Part shown: positions 56,454 through 63,487 of the stretch, one piece after another
Layout: the number at the start of each line of letters is the position of its first letter
Position numbering within the stretch: the stretch's first letter is position 1
Translations under genes and position numbers: made by a program
Source of the DNA: an uncultured Fodinibius sp.
GTDB lineage: Bacteria > Bacteroidota > Rhodothermia > Balneolales > Balneolaceae
DNA length: 63,487 bases
NCBI GenBank assembly: GCA_913056235.1
Contig: CAJXMW010000009.1
Span: 1 to 63,487 of the forward strand
Direction: 5' to 3'
Notes under the pieces: generated by a model
What the model saw: the letters and a program-made list of their open reading frames with translations, nothing else
The model's database searches: none
Told to the model about the DNA's origin: nothing

Positions 56454-59400
56454 TTAGTCTATGTGGATTTCTAGGCCAAGTCCCATCATCTCGCGCAAGA
56501 GCACCTTGAAGGATTCGGGTACGTCCCCTTCAGGCAAGTTCTCTCCTTTCACGATCGCTTCGTATACGCGTGATCGGCCTTTGACATCATCACTTTTTAC
56601 AGTGAGCATCTCTTTAAGGATGTTTGAAGCACCATATGCATACAGTGCCCAAACCTCCATTTCACCAAGACGCTGTCCACCAAACTGAGCTTTACCACCC
56701 AGCGGCTGTTGCGTAATAAGTGAGTATGGACCAATGGATCGGGCATGCATCTTATCTTCAATCAAGTGATTGAGCTTAAGCATGTAAATGTATCCGACCG
56801 TAGTTTTCTGGTCCAGCGGCTCACCTGTGCGACCGTCGTATAATGTCACACGGCCGTCTTCAGGAAGTCCTGCTTCTCGCAGCTTCTCTTTCACCTGTTC
56901 TTCACTTGCCCCATCAAAAATGGGTGATGCAAATTTAACGCCCAGTTTCTTGGCAGCCCATCCGAGAATGGTCTCATAAATTTGACCAAGGTTCATACGT
57001 GACGGTACACCAAGTGGGTTCAGACAAATGTCAATGGGGGTTCCATCTTCCATATAAGGCATGTCCTCGACGGGCACAACCTTAGCGACAACCCCTTTAT
57101 TACCGTGTCGACCGGCCATCTTGTCGCCAACCTGCATCTTACGCTTCTTGGCAACATAGACTTTTGCTTTTTGAATAATTCCAGGAGGCAGATCGTCTCC
57201 AACCTGAATCTGGTATTTTCTTCGTTTTGCTTCAGTATCAATTTCTCGTCGCAGTTCGCGATAGTTTTTGAAGAGCAGTCGTACGTGTTCTACCAGCTCA
57301 TCGTCGGTAGCCCACTGGATGTTTTCGTTAATATTAACGGGATCCAGCTCTTCAAAATCAGACTTGCGATATTTTTCACCTTTTGGAATAAGTTCAACGC
57401 CATTGAAATCATAAACGCCAGGCGAAGTCTTGTCGCGAAGCAGAGTATACAGCTTGTCAACCATTTTCTCGTTGAGCTCATCAACTTTTTCCTGATGACG
57501 CTCGTTTTCAAGCTCAACCTGCTTCTTCTCTTCTTTGCGTGAAATCTGTTCATCACGCTTGCGGCTAAAGAGCTTCGTATCGATAACCGTTCCGGATACT
57601 CCAGGTGGTACCTTCAACGAGGCATCTTTCACATCACCGGCTTTGTCACCAAAGATTGCTCGCAAGAGCTTCTCTTCTGGCGTCGGATCTGTTTCGCCTT
57701 TTGGTGTAATCTTACCGACCAGAATATCGCCCGGATTAATTTTTGCTCCGGTACGAATGATGCCCTGCTCGTCGAGATCTTTGGTTGAGTCTTCGCTAAC
57801 GTTCGGAATTTCACGGGTCAGTTCTTCCTCACCACGCTTTGTATCCCGAACTTCCTGTTCAAATTCTTCAATGTGGATGGATGTGTAAATATCATCCTGA
57901 ACGATTCGCTCACTCACTACAATGGCATCCTCAAAGTTGTATCCTTTCCAAGGCATGAAACCTACTAAGAGGTTTCGTCCCAAGGCAAGTTCGCCCTGAT
58001 CGGTCGCGCAACCATCGGCCAGAGTCTGCCCTTTAACAACTTCGTCGCCTACTTCAACAATAGGCTTTTGGTTGATAGTGGTATCCTGATTCGTTCGTTC
58101 AAACTTGGAAAGATTATACTTCTTAACGCCTTCATCGAAGTAGCACTGTTGCTCCATCTCCGTACGATCGTACTTCACGTGGATTTCTTCGGAGCTAACG
58201 TAAACCACTTCACCATCCTCTTCGGCCGCAATAATGGCACGAGAGTCTTTGGCAGCACGATGCTCGAGTCCTGTTCCCACAAGGGGGGATTCAGGTCGGA
58301 GCAGTGGTACAGCCTGACGCTGCATATTGGATCCCATAAGTGCACGGTTGGCATCGTTGTGCTCAATAAAGGGAATCAAGGCCGCAGCAATTGATGTAAT
58401 TTGGTTCGTTGAAACGTCCATATATTCTACGTCGTCAGGCTTGGCCAAGCCAACCTCACCATCGCGGAAACGAGAAAATATCTGATCGTTCTTAAATACC
58501 CCTTTCTCATCGAGAGGAGCGTTCGCCTGAGCAATAACAGTTTCATCTTCCTGCTCAGCCGACAGATATTCGATATCCTCGGTTACCTTTCCGTCTTCGA
58601 GCTTGCGGTACGGCGTCTCAAGGAATCCGAAGTCATTAATTTTTGCGTGCACACAGAGCGAGGTAATCAGTCCAATGTTTGGACCCTCTGGTGTCTCAAT
58701 CGGGCACAGACGACCATAGTGGGTATAGTGGACGTCTCGAACCTCGAAACCGGCTCGTTCTCGAGTCAAACCACCCGGTCCAAGTGCCGACATACGACGT
58801 TTGTGTGTCAGTGTCGCAATTGGGTTGGTTTGATCCATAAACTGCGACAACTGGTTGGTCCCAAAGAACGTATTGATTACAGACGAGATGGTACGAGCAT
58901 TAACCAAATCCTGCGGGGTCAGCTGCTCTGCATCTCGAGAGTTCATTCGCTCCTTGATGGTGCGTGACATCCGGGCCAGACCAATAGAAAATTGCTGCCC
59001 CAGCTGCTCACCAATGGTACGAACCCGTCGGTTACTCAAATGGTCAATATCATCCACCTGAGACTTCATATTTTTAAGTCGAATAACTTCCTTAATGATA
59101 CCCACGATATCCTCTTTCACAAGATATCGGATATCCATATCCACGTCCTGCTTCAGTCGCTTGTTCAGACGATACCGGCCTACTTCTCCAAGGTCATATT
59201 TCTTATCACTGAAAAATAACCGCTCAAGTACTTGACGTGCCGTTTCAGGATCCGGCATCTCACCAGTTCGAATCTGTTGGTAAATTTCACCAAGAGCAGA
59301 CTCCTCATCGTGCGTAGGATCTTTTCGGAGCGTATTCATGAAGACATCACGCTCTGAATCTTCAGGTGCCATCTCCTGGATGCGCACCTTTTCGACGCCG

Positions 59401-60287
59401 GCATCTTGCAATACGCCGTAATCGTCCTCTTCCAGCTCGTGGTCTATTTCCAGTACCTTAACACGATTGAGTGCTTCTGTCACTTCTCCGGTCTCATCAT
59501 CAACAACTTCTTCCATTTCTTCTTTGACGACGTCAACCGCAAGCCGCTTACCTACTAGCTCATCATTGAACTGTTTCTTGGATTCCAGCTCCACAACCTT
59601 GGAAAGTTCAAACAGATTGAAAAGTTCTTCATCCGTAGAATATCCAAGCGCACGGAGCAAGGTTGTAAATGGAACCTTTTTCTTGCGATCAATATAGGCC
59701 CATAGTACATCCCGGATATCGGTCGAAAACTCAATCCAAGATCCCTTGAATGGAATCACACGGGCATTGTACAGTTGTGTACCATTGGGGTGTTCGTTAG
59801 TTCCAAAAAAGACACCCGGTGAGCGGTGAAGTTGGCTTACAATAACACGCTCAGCACCGTTAATAATAAAACTACCTTTTTCCGTCATCCAGGGCAGGTC
59901 GCCTAGAAATACCTCCTGCTCAATAGTTTCTGTGGTTTCGTCATCATCATCAACCGCAGAAAGACGTAACTTAGCTTTCAAGGGAACAGCAAAAGAAAGG
60001 CCACGTTCCTGGCATTCTTTCATGCTATACTTTGGAGTATCCACGCTGTAATGCATGAATTCCAAGATATGGGTCTCCCTTGAGTCCTGAATGGGAAAGT
60101 TGTCATTAAAAATTTTCTGAAGCCCTTTGTTTTCTCGGTCTTCAGGAGCAATATCCAGCTGAGTGAATTGCCCAAAAGATTTCAACTGAACATCCAGAAA
60201 GTCCGGATAATCGAGAACATGTTCAGTACTGGCAAAAGTTAAGCGGTCGGTGAAAGGAATTTTATCCATTTTACTCTGTGTACTCAA
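56454..60287 (-). CDS. rpoB: RNA polymerase beta subunit
   Basis: 1277 residues. Rifampicin pocket QLSQFMDQTNP ... HKRRMSALGPGGLTRERAGF is wild-type at the classical positions, so no target resistance is predicted. C-terminal active-site part with KMAGRHGNKGVV, and QPLGGKAQFGGQRLGEMEVWAL near the end. The start is probably TTG at 60285-60287, with GGAGAGG six bases upstream; an ATG six codons later (60269) is the alternative. It follows rplL by 163 nt, a gap holding a hairpin. Confidence 0.98.
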   Translation of the reverse strand: MSTQSKMDKIPFTDRLTFASTEHVLDYPDFLDVQLKSFGQFTQLDIAPEDRENKGLQKIFNDNFPIQDSRETHILEFMHYSVDTPKYSMKECQERGLSFAVPLKAKLRLSAVDDDDETTETIEQEVFLGDLPWMTEKGSFIINGAERVIVSQLHRSPGVFFGTNEHPNGTQLYNARVIPFKGSWIEFSTDIRDVLWAYIDRKKKVPFTTLLRALGYSTDEELFNLFELSKVVELESKKQFNDELVGKRLAVDVVKEEMEEVVDDETGEVTEALNRVKVLEIDHELEEDDYGVLQDAGVEKVRIQEMAPEDSERDVFMNTLRKDPTHDEESALGEIYQQIRTGEMPDPETARQVLERLFFSDKKYDLGEVGRYRLNKRLKQDVDMDIRYLVKEDIVGIIKEVIRLKNMKSQVDDIDHLSNRRVRTIGEQLGQQFSIGLARMSRTIKERMNSRDAEQLTPQDLVNARTISSVINTFFGTNQLSQFMDQTNPIATLTHKRRMSALGPGGLTRERAGFEVRDVHYTHYGRLCPIETPEGPNIGLITSLCVHAKINDFGFLETPYRKLEDGKVTEDIEYLSAEQEDETVIAQANAPLDEKGVFKNDQIFSRFRDGEVGLAKPDDVEYMDVSTNQITSIAAALIPFIEHNDANRALMGSNMQRQAVPLLRPESPLVGTGLEHRAAKDSRAIIAAEEDGEVVYVSSEEIHVKYDRTEMEQQCYFDEGVKKYNLSKFERTNQDTTINQKPIVEVGDEVVKGQTLADGCATDQGELALGRNLLVGFMPWKGYNFEDAIVVSERIVQDDIYTSIHIEEFEQEVRDTKRGEEELTREIPNVSEDSTKDLDEQGIIRTGAKINPGDILVGKITPKGETDPTPEEKLLRAIFGDKAGDVKDASLKVPPGVSGTVIDTKLFSRKRDEQISRKEEKKQVELENERHQEKVDELNEKMVDKLYTLLRDKTSPGVYDFNGVELIPKGEKYRKSDFEELDPVNINENIQWATDDELVEHVRLLFKNYRELRREIDTEAKRRKYQIQVGDDLPPGIIQKAKVYVAKKRKMQVGDKMAGRHGNKGVVAKVVPVEDMPYMEDGTPIDICLNPLGVPSRMNLGQIYETILGWAAKKLGVKFASPIFDGASEEQVKEKLREAGLPEDGRVTLYDGRTGEPLDQKTTVGYIYMLKLNHLIEDKMHARSIGPYSLITQQPLGGKAQFGGQRLGEMEVWALYAYGASNILKEMLTVKSDDVKGRSRVYEAIVKGENLPEGDVPESFKVLLREMMGLGLEIHID

Positions 60288-60293
60288 AAGGAA

Positions 60294-60300
60294 CCTCTCC
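60294..60300 (-). promoter_or_regulatory. Shine-Dalgarno site at the rpoB TTG start
   Basis: GGAGAGG on the minus strand lies six bases before TTG 60285-60287, a better distance than to the ATG at 60269 (24 nt). Confidence 0.7.
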
Positions 60301-60392
60301 TTTTAAATTAATTAGATGGTGATGAGCCGAATTTGCCGCTTCGGATATACACTTGAAAACAAGTGAACTACTAGCATGCAAATAGACGCCAA

Positions 60393-60423
60393 TAGCCAAT
60401 ACCGTATATAACAGTATTGGCTA
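60393..60423 (-). promoter_or_regulatory. Hairpin in the rplL-rpoB spacer (attenuator/processing site candidate)
   Basis: A perfect 10-bp stem (TAGCCAATAC / GTATTGGCTA) with an 11-nt loop starts 28 nt after the rplL stop on the minus strand. It lacks a T-run. In E. coli the same spacer holds a partial terminator and an RNase III site that lower rpoBC expression relative to the ribosomal genes. A comparable role is inferred from position. Confidence 0.65.
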
Positions 60424-60450
60424 GTGACAAATTTTATTGTTGAAGCCTAA

Positions 60451-60822
60451 TTACTTAAGCTCAACTTCAGCGCCTGCTTCTTCAAGCTTAGACTTAAGGT
60501 CCTCAGCTTCTTCCTTAGATACAGCTTCTTTAACAGGGTTTGGCGCATTATCTACCAATTCTTTGGCTTCTTTCAAGCCAAGACCTGTGATGCTGCGAAC
60601 TTCTTTAATGACAGCGATCTTCTTGTCGCCGGCACCATTAAGAACAACATCAAATTCGGTTTGTTCTTCTTCGCCGTCACCTTCACCGCCACCAGCAGCT
60701 ACAACTGCGCCGGCAGATGCGGGTTTGATGTCGTACTCTTCTTCTAGAAAGTTAGCGAGTTCGTTTGCTTCTTTTACAGTTAAGTTGACTAATTGTTCAG
60801 CTAATTCTTTAACGTCAGCCAT
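60451..60822 (-). CDS. rplL: Ribosomal protein bL12 (L7/L12)
   Basis: 123 residues. N-terminal dimerisation helix ([22 protein letters not shown]), an Ala/Gly-rich hinge, and a C-terminal factor-binding domain with [39 protein letters not shown]. Forms the ribosomal stalk with L10 and recruits translation factors. GGAG upstream of ATG. 54 nt after rplJ. Confidence 0.98.
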   Translation of the reverse strand: MADVKELAEQLVNLTVKEANELANFLEEEYDIKPASAGAVVAAGGGEGDGEEEQTEFDVVLNGAGDKKIAVIKEVRSITGLGLKEAKELVDNAPNPVKEAVSKEEAEDLKSKLEEAGAEVELK

Positions 60823-60876
60823 TTGATTATTCTCCGATTGATCTTTGTGAATTGAAATTCGTAGTGTTAGTTGTGA

Positions 60877-61401
60877 TTATTCGTCGCCTTCTTCGGCGAT
60901 TGTTTCAACGGCTCCGGCAATATTCTGACCGGGAGCTTGTAATGCACTCACCACATTGGAAACAGGAGCAAGCAAGAGACCTACAATATCTCCGATTACT
61001 TCGCTCTTCGATTTCATTGCAGCCAAGGTATCCAGCTCATCCTCACCGTAATAATCTCCGTCGATGATTGCAGCCTTGAACTTGGGCTTTTCTGTTTCCT
61101 CGTATAATTTTTGTATCACTTTTGCGGGTGCGGCAAGCTCTTCTTCTACAAAGGCGAAACCATTTTGCTCTGCCAAGTGGGGATACAAATCTTCGTACCC
61201 ACCGACATCTTCCATAGCTCGCTTCATCAAGGTATTCTTATAAACTTTATACTTGATGTCGCCTTCGAAGAATTCGCCACGCATCTTGTTGACTTCTTTT
61301 ACTGACATGCCCGAGTAGTTGGCGATATAAACAGCGCCAGCCCCATTCAGGTCTTCAGTAATTTGTTCAACAGTTGCTTTCTTTTCTGCTAATGTTGCCA
61401 T
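60877..61401 (-). CDS. rplJ: Ribosomal protein uL10
   Basis: 174 residues. N-terminal rRNA-binding domain (KATVEQITEDLNGAGAVYIANYSGMSV and KVYKNTLMKRAM), C-terminal helix for L12 dimers. Only 21 nt separate it from rplA, so a long L10-leader type autoregulatory structure in a spacer, as in E. coli, is not possible here; any control site must lie within rplA or upstream. Confidence 0.97.
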   Translation of the reverse strand: MATLAEKKATVEQITEDLNGAGAVYIANYSGMSVKEVNKMRGEFFEGDIKYKVYKNTLMKRAMEDVGGYEDLYPHLAEQNGFAFVEEELAAPAKVIQKLYEETEKPKFKAAIIDGDYYGEDELDTLAAMKSKSEVIGDIVGLLLAPVSNVVSALQAPGQNIAGAVETIAEEGDE

Positions 61402-61422
61402 GTTATCTTAATTTTAAATCTT

Positions 61423-62121
61423 CTATGCAGAAATTATAGATGAACGACTCAACGGAATACTGGGTCCCATCGTGGAACTCATGAACGCGCTTCGGATATA
61501 CAATCCTTTTGCCGAAGCCGGTCGGAGCCGCATGACGGTTCGCAGAAATTCCAGTGCATTTTCACGAAGTTCGCTGGCATCAAAACTAATCTTGCCAATT
61601 GAAGCGTGCAGAATACCGTACTTGTCTACACGGAAATCAATCTTACCAGATTTTGCTTCTTCAATTGCCTCAGCGACATCGTTCGTAACAGTACCACTTT
61701 TTGGATTAGGCATCAGTCCACGTGGTCCCAAAATAGGTCCAAGCTTTCCGATCTTGCCCATAACATCCGGAGTGGCGACAATTACATCTACGTCAGTCCA
61801 TCCATCTTGAATTTTTTCGATATACTCGTCGAGACCTACATGATCTGCTCCGGCCTCTTCAGCTTCTTCTTGCTTGGCTTCGTTAACCAAAGCCAACACG
61901 CGAATTTCTTTACCCGTGCCATGTGGCAGAGTAACAGAACCACGTACCATCTGATCGGCATGCCGCGGGTCAACGCCCAGGCGGATATCCAAATCGACGG
62001 ATTCATCGAAGTTAGCCGTAGAGGTTTTCTTCACAAGATCACAAGCTTCTTCCAGAGTATATTCCAACTCAGAATCAATGAGCTCTGCGGCCTCTTGGTA
62101 TTTCTTTCCTCGTTGTGCCAT
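61423..62121 (-). CDS. rplA: Ribosomal protein uL1
   Basis: 232 residues with the bacterial L1 pattern: [19 protein letters not shown], GRGxx-like [31 protein letters not shown]. Binds 23S rRNA at the E-site stalk and usually represses its own operon by binding mRNA near the rplK start. 20 nt downstream of rplK. Confidence 0.98.
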   Translation of the reverse strand: MAQRGKKYQEAAELIDSELEYTLEEACDLVKKTSTANFDESVDLDIRLGVDPRHADQMVRGSVTLPHGTGKEIRVLALVNEAKQEEAEEAGADHVGLDEYIEKIQDGWTDVDVIVATPDVMGKIGKLGPILGPRGLMPNPKSGTVTNDVAEAIEEAKSGKIDFRVDKYGILHASIGKISFDASELRENALEFLRTVMRLRPASAKGLYIRSAFMSSTMGPSIPLSRSSIISA

Positions 62122-62141
62122 AAATTATATTTACCTTCTAT

Positions 62142-62573
62142 CTATTTATCTCTTTGCACTCGAAGCCCCATGCTTCTGGCCGTGCCTGCAATCATCTCTG
62201 CAGCACTTTCTATCTCAAAAGCATTGAGATCCTGCATCTTCTGTTCTGCTATCTCTTTACACTGGGTCCAGGTTACCTGACCTACTTTCGTCCGGTTAGG
62301 TTCCCCAGAGCCCGTTTCAATTCCAGCAGCTTGCTTCAGAAGTACTGCAGCAGGTGGAGTCTTAGTTATGAAAGTGAAAGACTTATCCTGATACACTGTA
62401 ATTTCAACCGGGATAATAGTGCCGGCCTTTTCCTGTGTAGCAGCATTAAAAGCCTTACAGAACTCCATAATATTTATTCCAGCCTGACCTAGAGCAGGTC
62501 CAACAGGGGGAGCAGGATTTGCCTGTCCGCCACGAATCTGGAGCTTAAGTACTTGATCTACTTTTTTTGCCAT
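62142..62573 (-). CDS. rplK: Ribosomal protein uL11
   Basis: 143 residues. N-terminal [29 protein letters not shown] and C-terminal domain ending ARSMGLRV. Binds the GTPase-associated centre of 23S rRNA. Located 74 nt after nusG. Confidence 0.98.
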   Translation of the reverse strand: MAKKVDQVLKLQIRGGQANPAPPVGPALGQAGINIMEFCKAFNAATQEKAGTIIPVEITVYQDKSFTFITKTPPAAVLLKQAAGIETGSGEPNRTKVGQVTWTQCKEIAEQKMQDLNAFEIESAAEMIAGTARSMGLRVQRDK

Positions 62574-62647
62574 TTGAATTTACTGCTTGTACTTATGTGT
62601 TTATTGCCGCGTAATAGCTCACTTTGCATCAAGTGATTGTAATGTGG

Positions 62648-63211
62648 TCAAGTTGCAGGTTCTACCTGGTTCACACCAACTTCAACCGGGGTCTTTCGAC
62701 CGAAAATACTTACAAGAACACGTAATTTGAGTTTATCAGTATTTACCTCTTGTACGGTTCCATCGAAATCTTTGAAAGGTCCATCAATAACTTTTACAAT
62801 ATCTCCTTCATCATAGGGGATTTCAATCTTGCCCCCTTCTTCACCATCCTGCTCTCCTTCTACACGCCCGAGAATACGATCCACTTCAGGCTTGCGAAGC
62901 GGCTTCGGAATATTATCGTTCTTGCCGCTCTTCAGGAATCCAATCGTTGAAGGAGCTCCCTGGATAAGATTATTCACTTCCTCATCGTAGGCTGTTTTCA
63001 ACAGGATATAACCCGGGAAGAAGTTTTTCTCGCGCTGCCGCTTCTTACCGGACCGAATTTCAATAACAGTCTCAGTAGGTATAAGAACTTCGCTAATTTT
63101 GTCTTCCAGCCCTTGCATTTCGATCTCGCGATCCAAATAGCGCTTTACCTTTTTTTCGTGACTGGAAAAAACACGAACTACATACCAATCATGTTGATCT
63201 TTCTGTGTCAT
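62648..63211 (-). CDS. nusG: Transcription elongation/termination factor NusG
   Basis: 187 residues. NGN domain (DWYVVRVFSSHEKKVKRYL ... NFFPGYILLK) and C-terminal KOW domain (DIVKVIDGPFKDFDGTVQEV). Suppresses pausing and links RNA polymerase to Rho or ribosome. The start overlaps the secE stop by 4 nt, implying coupled translation. Confidence 0.98.
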   Translation of the reverse strand: MTQKDQHDWYVVRVFSSHEKKVKRYLDREIEMQGLEDKISEVLIPTETVIEIRSGKKRQREKNFFPGYILLKTAYDEEVNNLIQGAPSTIGFLKSGKNDNIPKPLRKPEVDRILGRVEGEQDGEEGGKIEIPYDEGDIVKVIDGPFKDFDGTVQEVNTDKLKLRVLVSIFGRKTPVEVGVNQVEPAT

Positions 63212-63390
63212 TGATAAATTGCCTCTAATATCGTGCTGTAAACTTGATCTACTGCAAAAATAAATGCAGACAATATGATGGTAAAGACTACTACTACGAT
63301 AGTGTAGTCAATTAATTCTTGTTGGTCCGGCCAGGAAACTTTCTTCATTTCCTTACGGACATCTTCTATGTATTCCTTAATCTTATCCAT
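63208..63390 (-). CDS. secE: Preprotein translocase subunit SecE
   Basis: 60 residues: an amphipathic helix with VRKEMKKVSWPDQQEL (the conserved K-x-x-W-P motif) and one membrane span (about 30-52). The short single-span form is typical of most bacteria outside the Enterobacteria. Stabilises SecY. It heads the visible part of the operon, 25 nt after tRNA-Trp. Confidence 0.96.
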   Translation of the reverse strand: MDKIKEYIEDVRKEMKKVSWPDQQELIDYTIVVVVFTIILSAFIFAVDQVYSTILEAIYQ

Positions 63391-63415
63391 GAATCTAAAT
63401 CATATTACTTACTTG

Positions 63416-63487
<72 letters not shown>

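Noticed and set aside
58000-59200. Possible rifampicin-resistance changes in rpoB
   Set aside because: The QLSQFMDQ and HKRRMSALGPGG segments carry the usual sensitive residues.

Overview
The window looks like chromosomal DNA of a member of the Bacteroidota/Rhodothermota/Balneolota group, best guess Balneolota (Balneola, Gracilimonas or Fodinibius-like). The reasons are the moderate GC, many acidic proteins, lipoproteins with relaxed lipoboxes, an archaeal/eukaryal-type ProRS, CHAT-TPR proteins, a bacilliredoxin, CrtI/CrtZ carotenoid genes, and a tRNA-Thr promoter that matches the Bacteroidota consensus (TTTG, 21 nt, TATATTTG). The lineage is an inference. No phage, transposase, integrase or CRISPR array was seen.

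Left part (1-14.4 kb): the tail of a proline-rich protein; a large envelope TPR-CHAT protease-like protein converging on an anti-sigma-like TPR membrane protein; two lipoproteins (thioredoxin-fold and NagZ-type GH3); a secreted S9 peptidase; a YihY membrane protein; a DinB-fold protein abutting a CrtZ-type carotenoid hydroxylase; and a TetR-UbiB kinase pair.

Middle (14.4-29.2 kb): hflK-hflC behind a multi-span SpoIIE-type phosphatase; an oxidative-stress block (bacilliredoxin, Mn-type SOD, SthA-like transhydrogenase); DUF429 with aspS; an orphan NarL-type response regulator converging on an MsbA-like ABC exporter; an M23-fold secreted protein; and tRNA-Met.

Next (29.2-43.5 kb): an intergenic cluster of imperfect inverted repeats; a probable operon proS-PAP2-nnr-vanZ; an intact tonB between two decayed tonB copies; NUDIX-DUF1844; DUF1015-serC; a rhomboid protease; tRNA-Thr followed by a degenerate copy of its own 3' half; a gamma-glutamylcyclotransferase-like protein; RlpA; CrtI; and a small transaldolase.

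Right part (43.5-63.5 kb): an RND efflux operon with one adaptor and two different pump subunits, a YtxH protein, then on the minus strand the conserved tRNA-Trp-secE-nusG-rplK-rplA-rplJ-rplL-rpoB-rpoC cluster, ending in a strong terminator. rpoB and rpoC both appear to start at TTG behind good Shine-Dalgarno sequences.

Most of the window is core housekeeping and envelope biology. The parts most worth a second look are the CHAT-TPR/anti-sigma-like pair, the decayed tonB copies, the tRNA-Thr half-duplication, the family of intergenic hairpins and the paired unequal RND pumps.
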